Source of the DNA: DATAEY01 sp038199035 | GTDB lineage: Bacteria; Actinomycetota; Thermoleophilia; Solirubrobacterales; Solirubrobacteraceae | Assembly: GCA_038199035.1 (NCBI GenBank) | Contig: JBBPZM010000006.1 | Location: 1 to 19,992 of the forward strand | DNA length: 19,992 nt | Direction of reading: 5' to 3' | Shown: positions 1 to 7,366 of the stretch, in pieces | Layout: each line of letters begins with the position of its first letter | Position numbering within the stretch: the stretch's first letter is position 1 | Notes under the pieces: model-generated | Databases searched by the model: none | What the model saw: the letters and a program-made list of their open reading frames with translations, nothing else | Told to the model about the DNA's origin: nothing | Program-made: the position numbers and the translations under genes

Positions 1-1263
1 CGCGCGCAGGCCGCCGCCGCGGCGGGCCAGCAGTCCCGCGGCGCGGGCGCACAGCCGCCGCGCGCGCTGGGCGGCCAGCACGGCCGGCGGCTGGAAGGCC
101 TCCCACTCCGCCCGGTCGAGGAAGTCGTAGCCGCCGAAGAGCTCGTCGGCTCCCTCGCCGCTGAGCAGGACCTTGACCCCGTCGGCGCGGGCGAGCGCGG
201 CGATCTGGGCCATCGGCACCGAGCTCTCGTGCATGAGCGGGAACTCGTTGTGGGCGACGGCGGGCACCAGGCCGGCGCGCCAGGCGGCGCCGTCCATGCG
301 CACCGTGCGCAGCTCGACGCCCAGGCCGGAGGCGACTCGGAGCGCCCACAGCCCCTCGTCGGCGGCGGCCTGGTCGGTGACCGAGGCGTTGTAGGCGACG
401 ATCCGCGGGTGGCTCTCGCGGGCGTAGGCGGTGACGAGGCTGGAGTCCAGGCCACCCGAGCACATCGTGCCCACGGGCACGTCGGCCATCAGTCGCCGCC
501 GCACCGAGGCGCGCAGCTCCGCCTCGAGCGCGTCGGCCAACCCGGCGCGCGAGCCCGCGGCCAGCGCGGCCGCGCGCTCGGGATCGACGGCCTGCGCGGG
601 GTCGTACCAGCGCCGCTCCTCTAGCGTCAGGCCGTCCAGCGACACGCTGACCGCCGTTCCCGGCAGCACCCGCTCGACGCCTTCGAGCGGGGTGTCGCGG
701 CCGTTGGCCCAGCCGTAGGCGACGTGGTGGGCGAGGGCGTCCGGGCGCGCGCGGCCTGGCACCCCGACGGCCAGGAGCGCCGCGATCTCGCTGGCGAACC
801 ACAGCGACCCACGGTGGCGGGCGAGGTAGAGCGGCTTGATCCCGAAGCGGTCGCGCACCAGGAGCAGGCGCCGGCGCTCGTGGTCGAGCGCTCCGAAGGC
901 GAACAGCCCGTTGCAGCGCTCGACGGCGTCCTCGCCCCAGCGCGCCCGCGCGCGGACCAGGGTCTCGGTGTCCGACCCTCCCCGCCACCCATCGCCTCCG
1001 AGCTTCTCCCGCAGGTCGAGGTGGTTGAAGATCTCGCCGTTGTAGGTCAGCCACCAGCGCCCGGCGGGGTCAGCCATCGGCGCGTGGCCGGCGGGAGAGG
1101 GGTCGACGATCGACAGCCGCGTCTGCACCAACCCCACCGTCCCGACGACCTCGATCCCCCGGTCGTCCGGCCCCCGGTGCCCCAGCGCGGCGGCCATGCG
1201 GGCCAGCGCCTCGGGATCGGGGCGCTGGGCGGGTGCCACGACGCAGCCGGCGATTCCGCACAC
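1..1263 (-). CDS. asnB: Asparagine synthase (glutamine-hydrolysing), C-terminus beyond the window
   Basis: The enzyme makes asparagine from aspartate, ATP and glutamine in the cytoplasm. The frame is open from a GTG at 1263 to the left edge, giving 421 residues. Residue 2 is Cys in MCGIAGC, the class II amidotransferase nucleophile exposed after Met removal. The glutaminase domain follows, with HRGPDD near residue 29, TRLSIVD near 48 and YNGEIFNH near 73-80. The synthetase domain has the PP-loop SGGLDSS near residue 288 and SGEGADELFGGY near 387-398. The family is usually about 600-650 residues, so roughly the last third is missing. Only a GTG places Cys at position 2, which fixes the start. 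There is no Shine-Dalgarno, but a TAGAGT box lies 9 nt upstream. The gene is divergent from the PAP2-like gene. A paralogue making another amide cannot be excluded. Confidence 0.93.
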   Translation of the reverse strand, partial: MCGIAGCVVAPAQRPDPEALARMAAALGHRGPDDRGIEVVGTVGLVQTRLSIVDPSPAGHAPMADPAGRWWLTYNGEIFNHLDLREKLGGDGWRGGSDTETLVRARARWGEDAVERCNGLFAFGALDHERRRLLLVRDRFGIKPLYLARHRGSLWFASEIAALLAVGVPGRARPDALAHHVAYGWANGRDTPLEGVERVLPGTAVSVSLDGLTLEERRWYDPAQAVDPERAAALAAGSRAGLADALEAELRASVRRRLMADVPVGTMCSGGLDSSLVTAYARESHPRIVAYNASVTDQAAADEGLWALRVASGLGVELRTVRMDGAAWRAGLVPAVAHNEFPLMHESSVPMAQIAALARADGVKVLLSGEGADELFGGYDFLDRAEWEAFQPPAVLAAQRARRLCARAAGLLARRGGGLRA

Positions 1264-1272
1264 GGCCGCGGC

Positions 1273-1278
1273 ACTCTA
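1273..1278 (-). promoter_or_regulatory. Candidate -10 box for asnB
   Basis: TAGAGT (minus strand) fits the actinobacterial TANNNT -10 pattern and ends 9 nt before the GTG start. No convincing -35 is seen 16-18 nt upstream. With no Shine-Dalgarno, this suggests a leaderless or nearly leaderless transcript. It lies in the 127-bp divergent gap 1264-1390. Confidence 0.4.
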
Positions 1279-1352
1279 CGCAAGACGGTCGATTCCGAAT
1301 ACCGGTGCGGGTGTGGGTTGAGGTATCAGCCGTCGAGGTTCCCGCGCGGACA

Positions 1353-1381
1353 TCGGCAGCCGCCCCTGCCGTCCATATACT
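1353..1381 (+). promoter_or_regulatory. Candidate promoter of the PAP2-like gene
   Basis: TCGGCA at 1353-1358 matches TTGACA at four of six positions. A 17-bp spacer separates it from TATACT at 1376-1381. The GTG start follows after 9 nt with no Shine-Dalgarno, so the transcript is probably leaderless or has a leader of only a few bases. Confidence 0.5.
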
Positions 1382-1390
1382 GGCCGCGCG

Positions 1391-2323
1391 GTGCGAGCCT
1401 CGACGGCCATTCGTAGCGCCGCCTGGGCGACGGTGGCCGCCGGGGTCGCGGCGCCCCTCGTACGCCGCCGCCTGGACCTCAAGCCGTCGGCCGTAGCGGT
1501 GGTTTCCGCGTCGGCGCCGATCGCCCTGTGCGTCGTGCGACCCCGCAGTCGCACCCGCGACGTGCTCACCTGCTGCCTCCAGATGTGGGCCTACGTGGCC
1601 GTCTACCAGATGCCCCACGACGATCCGCAGGCCCTGCGCGCGCGCGTCCGGGTCGACTATCCCGTGCGGATCGACCGCGCGCTCGGCGCCGGGACGCTGC
1701 CCACCCTGAGACTCCAGCGCCGTCTGTCCCAACCGGGGAGGTTCAGCCTCCTGGACCGCGTGCTGATCTGGGCGCACTGGCTGTGGTTCTTTACCCCCCA
1801 CACCGCGCTCGCCTATGTCCTTGTGCGCCGGCCCGACCTCTTCCCACGCGCGGCCGTCCTCACCTACGCCGTGTTCGACATCGGGGTGATCGGCTACTGG
1901 GCCATTCCCACCGCGCCGCCGTGGTACGCCGCCGAGAAGGGCCGGATCGGGCACGCGGAGATGCCGCAGCTGCGCCGCATGATGTACGAGTACGGGGAGC
2001 TCTTCTGGGAGGACGGCTGGCAGCCGCTCTACAGTTTCCTCGGAGGCAATCCGCTGGCCGCGATGCCGTCGCTGCACTTCGCCACATCCGTCATGGCCGC
2101 CCACCTGCTGACCGAGGTGGGGCCGGTCGAAGCGGTCGTCGGCTGGGGATACGCACTGACCCTCGGGCTCGCGCTGGTCTACCTCGGCGAGCACTACGTC
2201 GTCGACCTGCTCGCCGGCCTCGCCCTGACCGAGACGATCAGGGGCGCGGCGCCTCGGACTCGGCCGCTGGCGGTCGCCGCCTCACGCGCCGTGCAGGCCC
2301 TCGAAGCCCGCGCGAGGGCGTAG
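1391..2323 (+). CDS. PAP2-superfamily membrane protein, Aur1/Ipt1-like
   Basis: This 310-residue integral membrane protein belongs to the PAP2 superfamily and most resembles the inositolphosphotransferase Aur1/Ipt1 subgroup. TAPPWY lies at 174-179. The phosphatase motifs are PSLHFATS at 226-233 (His229) and YLGEHYVVD at 264-272 (His268, Asp272), matching the catalytic histidines and aspartate of the family. Hydrophobic segments occur near 33-50, 123-145, 155-172 and 246-265. Family members hydrolyse or transfer phosphate head groups of lipids at the membrane; the substrate here cannot be read. The GTG start sits 9 nt after TATACT. The stop codon directly abuts the ATG of the next membrane protein, so the two are probably co-translated. 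Confidence 0.82.
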   Translation: MRASTAIRSAAWATVAAGVAAPLVRRRLDLKPSAVAVVSASAPIALCVVRPRSRTRDVLTCCLQMWAYVAVYQMPHDDPQALRARVRVDYPVRIDRALGAGTLPTLRLQRRLSQPGRFSLLDRVLIWAHWLWFFTPHTALAYVLVRRPDLFPRAAVLTYAVFDIGVIGYWAIPTAPPWYAAEKGRIGHAEMPQLRRMMYEYGELFWEDGWQPLYSFLGGNPLAAMPSLHFATSVMAAHLLTEVGPVEAVVGWGYALTLGLALVYLGEHYVVDLLAGLALTETIRGAAPRTRPLAVAASRAVQALEARARA

Positions 2324-3478
2324 ATGATCGACGAGCTGCGCACCCACGAGCCCGCGCGCACCCCGGTGCACGACGTCAACCCCTCCACCGAGGAGCACGA
2401 CGACGACGAGGAGATGCCGCAGGGGATCGTCACCCGCCGGCGCGCCATCGCCTCGGGCCTGTTCGTCGTCTCCGCCCTCGCCCTCCTCTACTTCGTGCTG
2501 CCCAAGCTGGCCGGGCTCCAGGGGACGTGGGACCGCCTCGACCAGGGCGACCCGATCTGGCTGGCCGTGGCCGCCGGCTTCGAGGTCCTCTCCTTTGGGG
2601 GGTACATCGTGCTCTTCCGGACGGTGTTCGTGCGCGGCGGCTCGCGCATCAACTGGCGCGAGAGCTACGAGATCACCATGGCCGGCCTGGCCGCCACCCG
2701 CCTGTTCGCCGCCGCCGGCGCGGGGGGAGTGGCCCTGACCGCCTGGGCGCTCCGGCGCTCGGGCATGGAGCCGCGGGTGGTCGCCTGCCGGCTCGTGGCA
2801 TTCATGTCGCTGCTCTACGCGGTCTACATGGCGACCCTGGTGGTCGACGGAGTCCTGCTGCGGGTCGGCCTGCTCCCGGGCAACGCGCCGCTGGGCTTCA
2901 CGGTCATCCCCGCCGCCGTCGGCGGCCTGGCCATCGGCGTCTTCCTGGCCATCTCCCTGCTGCCCGCCGACTTCGAGCGGCGCCTGACCGCGCTGGCCGG
3001 GCCCCGCCGCCACCCGCGGCTCGCCCGCTGGGCGCGCCGTGCGGCCACCGTGCCGGCGACGCTGGCCACCGGGGTGCGGACCGCCCTCTCGCTGGTGCGG
3101 GCCGGTGAGCAGGGGCTGCTCGGCGCCGTCGCCTGGTGGGCGTTCGACATCGCCGTCCTGTGGGCGTGCTTCCACGCCTTTGGCGATCCCCCCTCCAAGG
3201 CGGTCATCGTCATGGCCTACTTCGTGGGCATGCTGGCCAACGCGCTGCCGCTGCCCGGCGGCATCGGCGGGGTCGATGGCGGGATGATCGGCACGTTCAT
3301 CGCCTTCGGCGTCCCCGGTGGGCTGGCCGTGGTCGCCGTGCTGGCCTATCGGGCCTTCGCCTTCTGGCTGCCCACGATCCCCGGCGCCGTGGCCTACCTC
3401 CAGCTGCGCCGCACGGTGCAACGCTGGCGCGAGGAGCGCCAAGCCGCGAGGTCCCCCGCGGCCGCCGCGAGCGCGTAA
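2324..3478 (+). CDS. UPF0104 / lysylphosphatidylglycerol-synthase-TM family membrane protein
   Basis: This 384-residue polytopic protein resembles the flippase-like membrane domain of MprF and the stand-alone YbhN-type UPF0104 proteins. A soluble acidic N-terminus (about residues 1-38, with an EEHDDDEE run) precedes hydrophobic segments near 42-62, 77-99, 118-142, 153-180, 192-213, 265-285, 293-310 and 322-350. The family signature PLPGGIGGVDGG is at 309-320. No aminoacyl-transferase domain is attached, so lysinylation is not implied. The basic tail (about 361-378) is probably cytoplasmic. The ATG follows immediately on the PAP2-like gene's TAG, which points to translational coupling and perhaps a joint role with lipid-linked intermediates. 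That role is inferred from position only. Confidence 0.8.
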   Translation: MIDELRTHEPARTPVHDVNPSTEEHDDDEEMPQGIVTRRRAIASGLFVVSALALLYFVLPKLAGLQGTWDRLDQGDPIWLAVAAGFEVLSFGGYIVLFRTVFVRGGSRINWRESYEITMAGLAATRLFAAAGAGGVALTAWALRRSGMEPRVVACRLVAFMSLLYAVYMATLVVDGVLLRVGLLPGNAPLGFTVIPAAVGGLAIGVFLAISLLPADFERRLTALAGPRRHPRLARWARRAATVPATLATGVRTALSLVRAGEQGLLGAVAWWAFDIAVLWACFHAFGDPPSKAVIVMAYFVGMLANALPLPGGIGGVDGGMIGTFIAFGVPGGLAVVAVLAYRAFAFWLPTIPGAVAYLQLRRTVQRWREERQAARSPAAAASA

Positions 3479-3499
3479 CGGCGTTGACCTCCGTCTTAC

Positions 3500-3505
3500 T
3501 ATAAA
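3500..3505 (+). promoter_or_regulatory. Candidate -10 box for trxB
   Basis: TATAAA lies in a short AT-rich island and ends 9 nt before the ATG at 3515. TTGACC at 3484-3489 looks like a -35 but is only 10 bp away, which is too close to pair normally. The box suggests that trxB has its own promoter 36 bp after the preceding gene. Confidence 0.45.
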
Positions 3506-3514
3506 AACTGAAGC

Positions 3515-4573
3515 ATGGAAGCCCTGTCAGCCCAACCCGGAGACGAGATGCCAGCCCAGGACGTCGAGAACGTGATCATCGTCGGCAGCGGGCCGGCCGG
3601 CTACACCGCCGCCCTCTACACCGCCCGGGCCAACCTGCGCCCGATGGTCTTCGAGGGCTTCGCCTGGGGCGGGCTGCTGCAGCAGACGACCGACGTGGAG
3701 AACTACCCCGGCTATCCCCAGGGCGTGATGGGACCGGAAATGATGCAGGACCTGCGCGACCAGGCGCAGCGCTTCGGCGCACGCCTGGAGACCGAGGACG
3801 TCACGCGCGTCGAGCTGGCGCAGGAGCCGGGCGGCCTGCACACCGTTTGGGTGGACGACGAGGCCCACCGCGCGCGCACCGTGGTCCTGGCCATGGGCGC
3901 CCAGCACAAGAAGCTCGGCGTCCCCGGCGAGGAGGAGCTCGGGGGCCGCGGCGTGTCCTACTGCGCGACCTGCGACGCCGCCTTCTTCAAGGACCGCGAG
4001 ACCGTGATCGTGGGCGGCGGCGACTCGGCCATGGAGGAGGCGATCTTCCTGGCCAAGTTCGCGGGCAAGGTCACGATCGTCCACCGCCGCGAGGAGTTCC
4101 GGGCCTCGAAGATCATGCTCGAGCGCGCCCGCGCGACGGACAACATCGAGTGGATGACGCCCTACGTCATCCACGAGTTCCTGGCCGGCGAGGACGGGGC
4201 GCTGGGCAAGGCCCGCCTGCGCAATGTCGAGACCGGCGAGGAGCGCTACGTCGCCATGTCGGGCGCCTTCATCGCCGTCGGCCACGAGCCGCAGTCACAG
4301 CTCGTCGACGACCAGGTCGACACCGACGAGAACGGGTATGTCCTCACAGAGGGTAGGTCGACCCGCACCAACCTCCCGGGCGTGTTCGCGGCCGGAGACC
4401 TCGTCGACCACACCTATCGCCAGGCCATCACCGCGGCGGGCAGCGGGTGCCAGGCGGCGCTGGACGCCGAGTGGTACCTGCGTGACACGCCCGAGGTACA
4501 GACCCCGCCGGAGCTGGCGGAGGTCCCGCGCGACGAGATGGCCGAGTGGAACTGGGCGCCGTCGCAGAGCTGA
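3515..4573 (+). CDS. trxB: Thioredoxin-disulfide reductase
   Basis: This NADPH- and FAD-dependent cytoplasmic flavoprotein reduces thioredoxin. Counted from the first ATG (352 aa), the FAD-binding GSGPAG is at 24-29, the redox-active pair is C150-A-T-C153, the NADPH site is GGGDSA at 167-172 with HRR at 190-192, and the second FAD contact GVFAAGD is at 289-295. These are all the key elements of low-molecular-weight TrxB. The start is uncertain. ATG 3515 has a TATAAA box 9 nt upstream and no Shine-Dalgarno, while ATG 3548 has a GGAGA 4 nt upstream and gives an N-terminus (MPAQDVENVIIVGSG) of usual family length. An extra tail of about 30 residues follows the FAD domain. No thioredoxin gene is adjacent. 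Confidence 0.95.
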   Translation: MEALSAQPGDEMPAQDVENVIIVGSGPAGYTAALYTARANLRPMVFEGFAWGGLLQQTTDVENYPGYPQGVMGPEMMQDLRDQAQRFGARLETEDVTRVELAQEPGGLHTVWVDDEAHRARTVVLAMGAQHKKLGVPGEEELGGRGVSYCATCDAAFFKDRETVIVGGGDSAMEEAIFLAKFAGKVTIVHRREEFRASKIMLERARATDNIEWMTPYVIHEFLAGEDGALGKARLRNVETGEERYVAMSGAFIAVGHEPQSQLVDDQVDTDENGYVLTEGRSTRTNLPGVFAAGDLVDHTYRQAITAAGSGCQAALDAEWYLRDTPEVQTPPELAEVPRDEMAEWNWAPSQS

Positions 4574-4594
4574 ACTGAGCTGAGCCGGGAAGAG

Positions 4595-4634
4595 GAGGCC
4601 CGGGCCGACCCGACGCGACGTCCGCCCGGGCCTC
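4595..4634. terminator. Bidirectional hairpin between convergent trxB and ogt
   Basis: A perfect 11-bp inverted repeat, GAGGCCCGGGC (4595-4605) and GCCCGGGCCTC (4624-4634), flanks an 18-nt loop. It starts 21 nt after the trxB stop, and its right arm overlaps the ogt stop by two bases. There is no clear T-run on either side, so it would be the T-poor kind of terminator common in high-G+C actinobacteria. Confidence 0.6.
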
Positions 4635-5259
4635 AGCCCAGCGCGACGCCCTCGAGCGCCAGCAGCTCCTCCTTGCGCTCCAGCCCACCGGCGTAGCCGC
4701 CCAGACCCCCGCCGGTGCGCAGCACGCGGTGGCAGGGGACGACGATGGGGATCGGGTTGGAGGCCAGGGCGTTACCGGCCGCGCGCACCGCACGGGGGCT
4801 GCCGGCCCGGGTGGCCACCTGGGTGTAGGTGGCCACCCTCCCGAACGGGATGCGAGCGGTCTCGCGCAGCACCCGCTGGCTGAACCCCCGCGTGAGCGAC
4901 CAGTCGATCGGCACGTCGAAGTCCCGCCGGCGCCCCGAGAAGTACTCGTCGAGCTCGCGGCGGACGTCGTCGAGCCGGGCCGGCGACTCGACGATCCGCG
5001 GCGACAGCCGGCTGGCCAGCCGCTCCAGGAGGTCATCGACGCGCTCGGGACGGTAGTGCAGGCAGACGAGGCCGCGGCGGCTGCGCACGCCGGCCAGCTC
5101 ACCGAGCGGCGAGGGGATCACCGAGTAGGCGAGGTCGGCCACGCCGTCACGGCCGGCGGCCAGGGCGACGCGCTGCGCCGCGGCCGCGGCGGCCTGGGGG
5201 TCGTGAGCCGGGGCACCCTGGCGCAGCGCCCGCTCGATCTGAGTCTCGGTCATGGTCAT
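4633..5259 (-). CDS. ogt: Methylated-DNA-[protein]-cysteine S-methyltransferase
   Basis: This suicide repair protein removes alkyl groups from O6-alkylguanine. The 208-residue product has the C-terminal DNA-binding/catalytic domain with FSQRVLRETARIPFGRVATY near 126-145, the acceptor motif PCHRVL with Cys176, and GGLGGYAGG near 184-192. An RNase-H-like N-domain begins near residue 42 (ADLAYSVIPSPLG). Ahead of it are about 40 extra Ala-rich residues not needed for repair. The ATG at 5259 has AAGGAG 8 nt upstream and overlaps the sigma-factor stop as ATGA, so translation is coupled. A second in-frame ATG at 5253 is possible. The coupling to an ECF sigma factor without an anti-sigma gene suggests that the Ogt protein or its N-terminal extension may take part in regulation; that is inference. 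Confidence 0.92.
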   Translation of the reverse strand: MTMTETQIERALRQGAPAHDPQAAAAAAQRVALAAGRDGVADLAYSVIPSPLGELAGVRSRRGLVCLHYRPERVDDLLERLASRLSPRIVESPARLDDVRRELDEYFSGRRRDFDVPIDWSLTRGFSQRVLRETARIPFGRVATYTQVATRAGSPRAVRAAGNALASNPIPIVVPCHRVLRTGGGLGGYAGGLERKEELLALEGVALG

Positions 5260-5726
5260 GGAGTCCACTCCTTGCGTAGCTTGGTCAGTGCCTCGTGCAG
5301 GTTGCGGCGCATCGCCTCCTCGGAGGACCCGAGCACCTCCGCCGCCTCGGCGTGGCGCAGGTCGGCGACGTAGCGCAGGACCACGGCGGCCCGCTGCTTG
5401 GGCGGCAGGGAGCCGACCAGTTCCCACAGCCCGTCGTCGCGTGGCTGGGGCGACTGCTCGGTCGTGGCGTGGTCGCCGAGGTCCTCGACCGGCTCGGGGT
5501 GTCGCCGGCGCGCTCGGTGGGCGTCGATCGCCTTGCGATGGGCGATCGTGAACACCCAGGCCCGCAGGTTGGCGCCCGGCTTCAGCCGCGGATAGGCCCG
5601 CAGCGCGGCCAAGAAGGTCTCCTGGAAGCAGTCGTCGGCGTCCTGCGGCCCGGCCACGGCGACGAGAAAGCGCCACACCGGCTCGCCCTGCTCGTCCATG
5701 AAGCGCTGGAAGGGAGGCAGGGCCAC
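5256..5726 (-). CDS. ECF-type RNA polymerase sigma factor
   Basis: This 156-residue protein has the two-domain layout of group IV sigma factors. Region 2 spans roughly 10-75, with DADDCFQETFLAAL at 29-42 and the -10-recognition helix in WVFTIAHRKAIDAHRARRR near 57-75. Region 4 spans roughly 100-152 (LPPKQRAAVVLRYV followed by a helix-turn-helix around AEVLGSSEEAMRRNLHEAL). It would redirect RNA polymerase to a small regulon that probably includes its own operon. The chosen GTG at 5726 has a C-rich, Shine-Dalgarno-free upstream; ATG 5699 is an alternative but would trim the start of region 2. The stop overlaps the ogt ATG. No anti-sigma gene is adjacent. The gap to the upstream dehydrogenase is 44 bp, so read-through from the beta-oxidation genes is possible. 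Confidence 0.9.
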   Translation of the reverse strand: MALPPFQRFMDEQGEPVWRFLVAVAGPQDADDCFQETFLAALRAYPRLKPGANLRAWVFTIAHRKAIDAHRARRRHPEPVEDLGDHATTEQSPQPRDDGLWELVGSLPPKQRAAVVLRYVADLRHAEAAEVLGSSEEAMRRNLHEALTKLRKEWTP

Positions 5727-5770
5727 GGGGGGAGAACGGGCCGGGCGCCGCGAACGTGAGGTCGCCGTGC

Positions 5771-7366
5771 TCAGCCGGCGTCGTGCTCGAAGAAGCCGGC
5801 GCCGGTCTGGACGCCGAGCCGGCCGTCGTAGACCTTCTGGCGCAGGAGCGGCGCGGCCCGGTAGCGCTCCTCGCGGTAGTGGTCGTGCAGGCCGTCGAGG
5901 ACGCCGAGGACGTGGTCCAGCCCGGCCTCGTCCGCCCAGCTCAGCGGCCCGCGGGGGTAGTTGAGCCCGAGCACCATCCCCGCGTCGATGTCCTCGGGGC
6001 TGCCGACGCCCTCGGCCAGCGCAAAGCTCGCCTCGTTGACGAGCTGGCAGACGATGCGCCCGAGCACGAGCCCCGGAGCGTCATCGACCCATTCGACGTG
6101 CTTTCCCAGCGCTGCGAACAGCGTCTCGATCCGCTCGGCGGCGAGGGCCGAGGTGTGGGCCCCGCGGGTCAGCTCGACGAGCTCGAGCTCCTCGAAGGGG
6201 GGCAGGGCATGGAAGCCGGCGGCGCTGCCCTCGGGGTCGAGGGCAGCCAGCGACCCGGCGGCGCACAGCAGGGCTCGGGGGCCGCCCTGGAGCGGCGGCT
6301 CGTCCTCGGCCGCGCCGCAGTCCAGGATCAGCCACGGCTGCTCTCCCCGTGGATCGACCTGGTCGGCGACGTCATAGCCCGCGGCGGCCGCGGCTTCGCG
6401 CAGCTGCTCGGCCAGGGCCAGGTCGCCGGCCACCACCACCCGCTCCCCGCCGCCGCCTCCGCCGGACGGTCGATCGGGGTCGTCGGGACGGTGCGGCTCG
6501 TCGCTGTAGTCGTAATAGCCACGCCCGGTCTTGCGCCCGTGGCGCCCGGCCGCCGTCATCCGCGCGGCGATCGGGGACGGTCGCCAGCGCGGCTCGCCGA
6601 ACGACAGCTCGTAGAAGGACTTCGAGACCTCGAAGCCGGTGTCCACGCCGACCAGGTCCATCAGCTCGAAGGGGCCCCTGCGACCGCCCCCTCCCCGCCG
6701 GCAGATGCGGTCGAGCTGCTCGACGGTGGCCTGGCGCTCCTGGAGCAGGCGCAGCCCCTCGAGCCCGAACGGCCGCCCGCAGCGGTTGACCAGGAAGCCC
6801 GGCCCGTCGGCGGCCAGGATCACCCGCTTGCCCATGGCCTCGCCGGTGGCCTGGGCAAGGGCGATCGCCGCCTCGCCCGACTGCTCGCCGGCCACCACCT
6901 CGAGCAGGGCCATCACCGGCGCCGGGTTGAAGAAGTGCATGCCCACCACGCGCTCCGGCCGCTCGACCGCCGCGGCGATCGTCGTGACCGGCAGCGACGA
7001 CGTGTTGGTGGCCAGGACGCAGTCCTCGCGCACCACCTCCGACAGCGCGACGAACAGCTGGTGCTTGAGCTCGAGCCGCTCCGGCGCGGCCTCGATCACC
7101 AGGTCGCAGCCGGCCAGGTCGCCGAGCCCGTCCACCCGCTCCAGGCGCCCCCGGGCCGAGTCGGCGTCCTCCTGGGAGAGCCGGCCCCGCTCGACGCCGC
7201 GGGCCAGGTGGCCTTCGATCGCCTTCGCCCCCCGCTCGAGGGCCTCGGCCACGGGGTCGTGCAGGAGGGTGCGGGCCCCGGCCGCCTGGCAGGCCAGCTG
7301 GGCTATCCCGGCGCCCATCGTGCCGGCGCCGACGACGCCGATCGTCCGCGCGGCGGCCTTCGCCAC
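5771..7366 (-). CDS. 3-hydroxyacyl-CoA dehydrogenase, tandem two-part form
   Basis: The enzyme oxidises 3-hydroxyacyl-CoA to 3-ketoacyl-CoA with NAD in beta-oxidation or a related aromatic-acid pathway (PaaH-like). The protein has 531 residues. The first unit carries the Rossmann motif GAGTMGAG at 13-20, NTSSLP at 121-126, the catalytic His144 in HFFNPAP, Asn194, and a C-terminal domain ending near 287 (GRGYYDYSDE). A Pro/Gly linker (about 291-307, six Gly in a row) leads to a second Rossmann-like stretch (about 308-400) that lacks the GxGxxG loop, then a second 3HCDH domain (about 425-529). The GTG start shares one base with the TAG of the acyl-CoA dehydrogenase gene (TAGTG), so the two are co-translated. 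Confidence 0.93.
   Translation of the reverse strand: MAKAAARTIGVVGAGTMGAGIAQLACQAAGARTLLHDPVAEALERGAKAIEGHLARGVERGRLSQEDADSARGRLERVDGLGDLAGCDLVIEAAPERLELKHQLFVALSEVVREDCVLATNTSSLPVTTIAAAVERPERVVGMHFFNPAPVMALLEVVAGEQSGEAAIALAQATGEAMGKRVILAADGPGFLVNRCGRPFGLEGLRLLQERQATVEQLDRICRRGGGGRRGPFELMDLVGVDTGFEVSKSFYELSFGEPRWRPSPIAARMTAAGRHGRKTGRGYYDYSDEPHRPDDPDRPSGGGGGGERVVVAGDLALAEQLREAAAAAGYDVADQVDPRGEQPWLILDCGAAEDEPPLQGGPRALLCAAGSLAALDPEGSAAGFHALPPFEELELVELTRGAHTSALAAERIETLFAALGKHVEWVDDAPGLVLGRIVCQLVNEASFALAEGVGSPEDIDAGMVLGLNYPRGPLSWADEAGLDHVLGVLDGLHDHYREERYRAAPLLRQKVYDGRLGVQTGAGFFEHDAG

Noticed and set aside
3484..3505. TTGACC and TATAAA as a complete trxB promoter
   Set aside because: The spacing is only 10 bp; only the -10-like box is kept.
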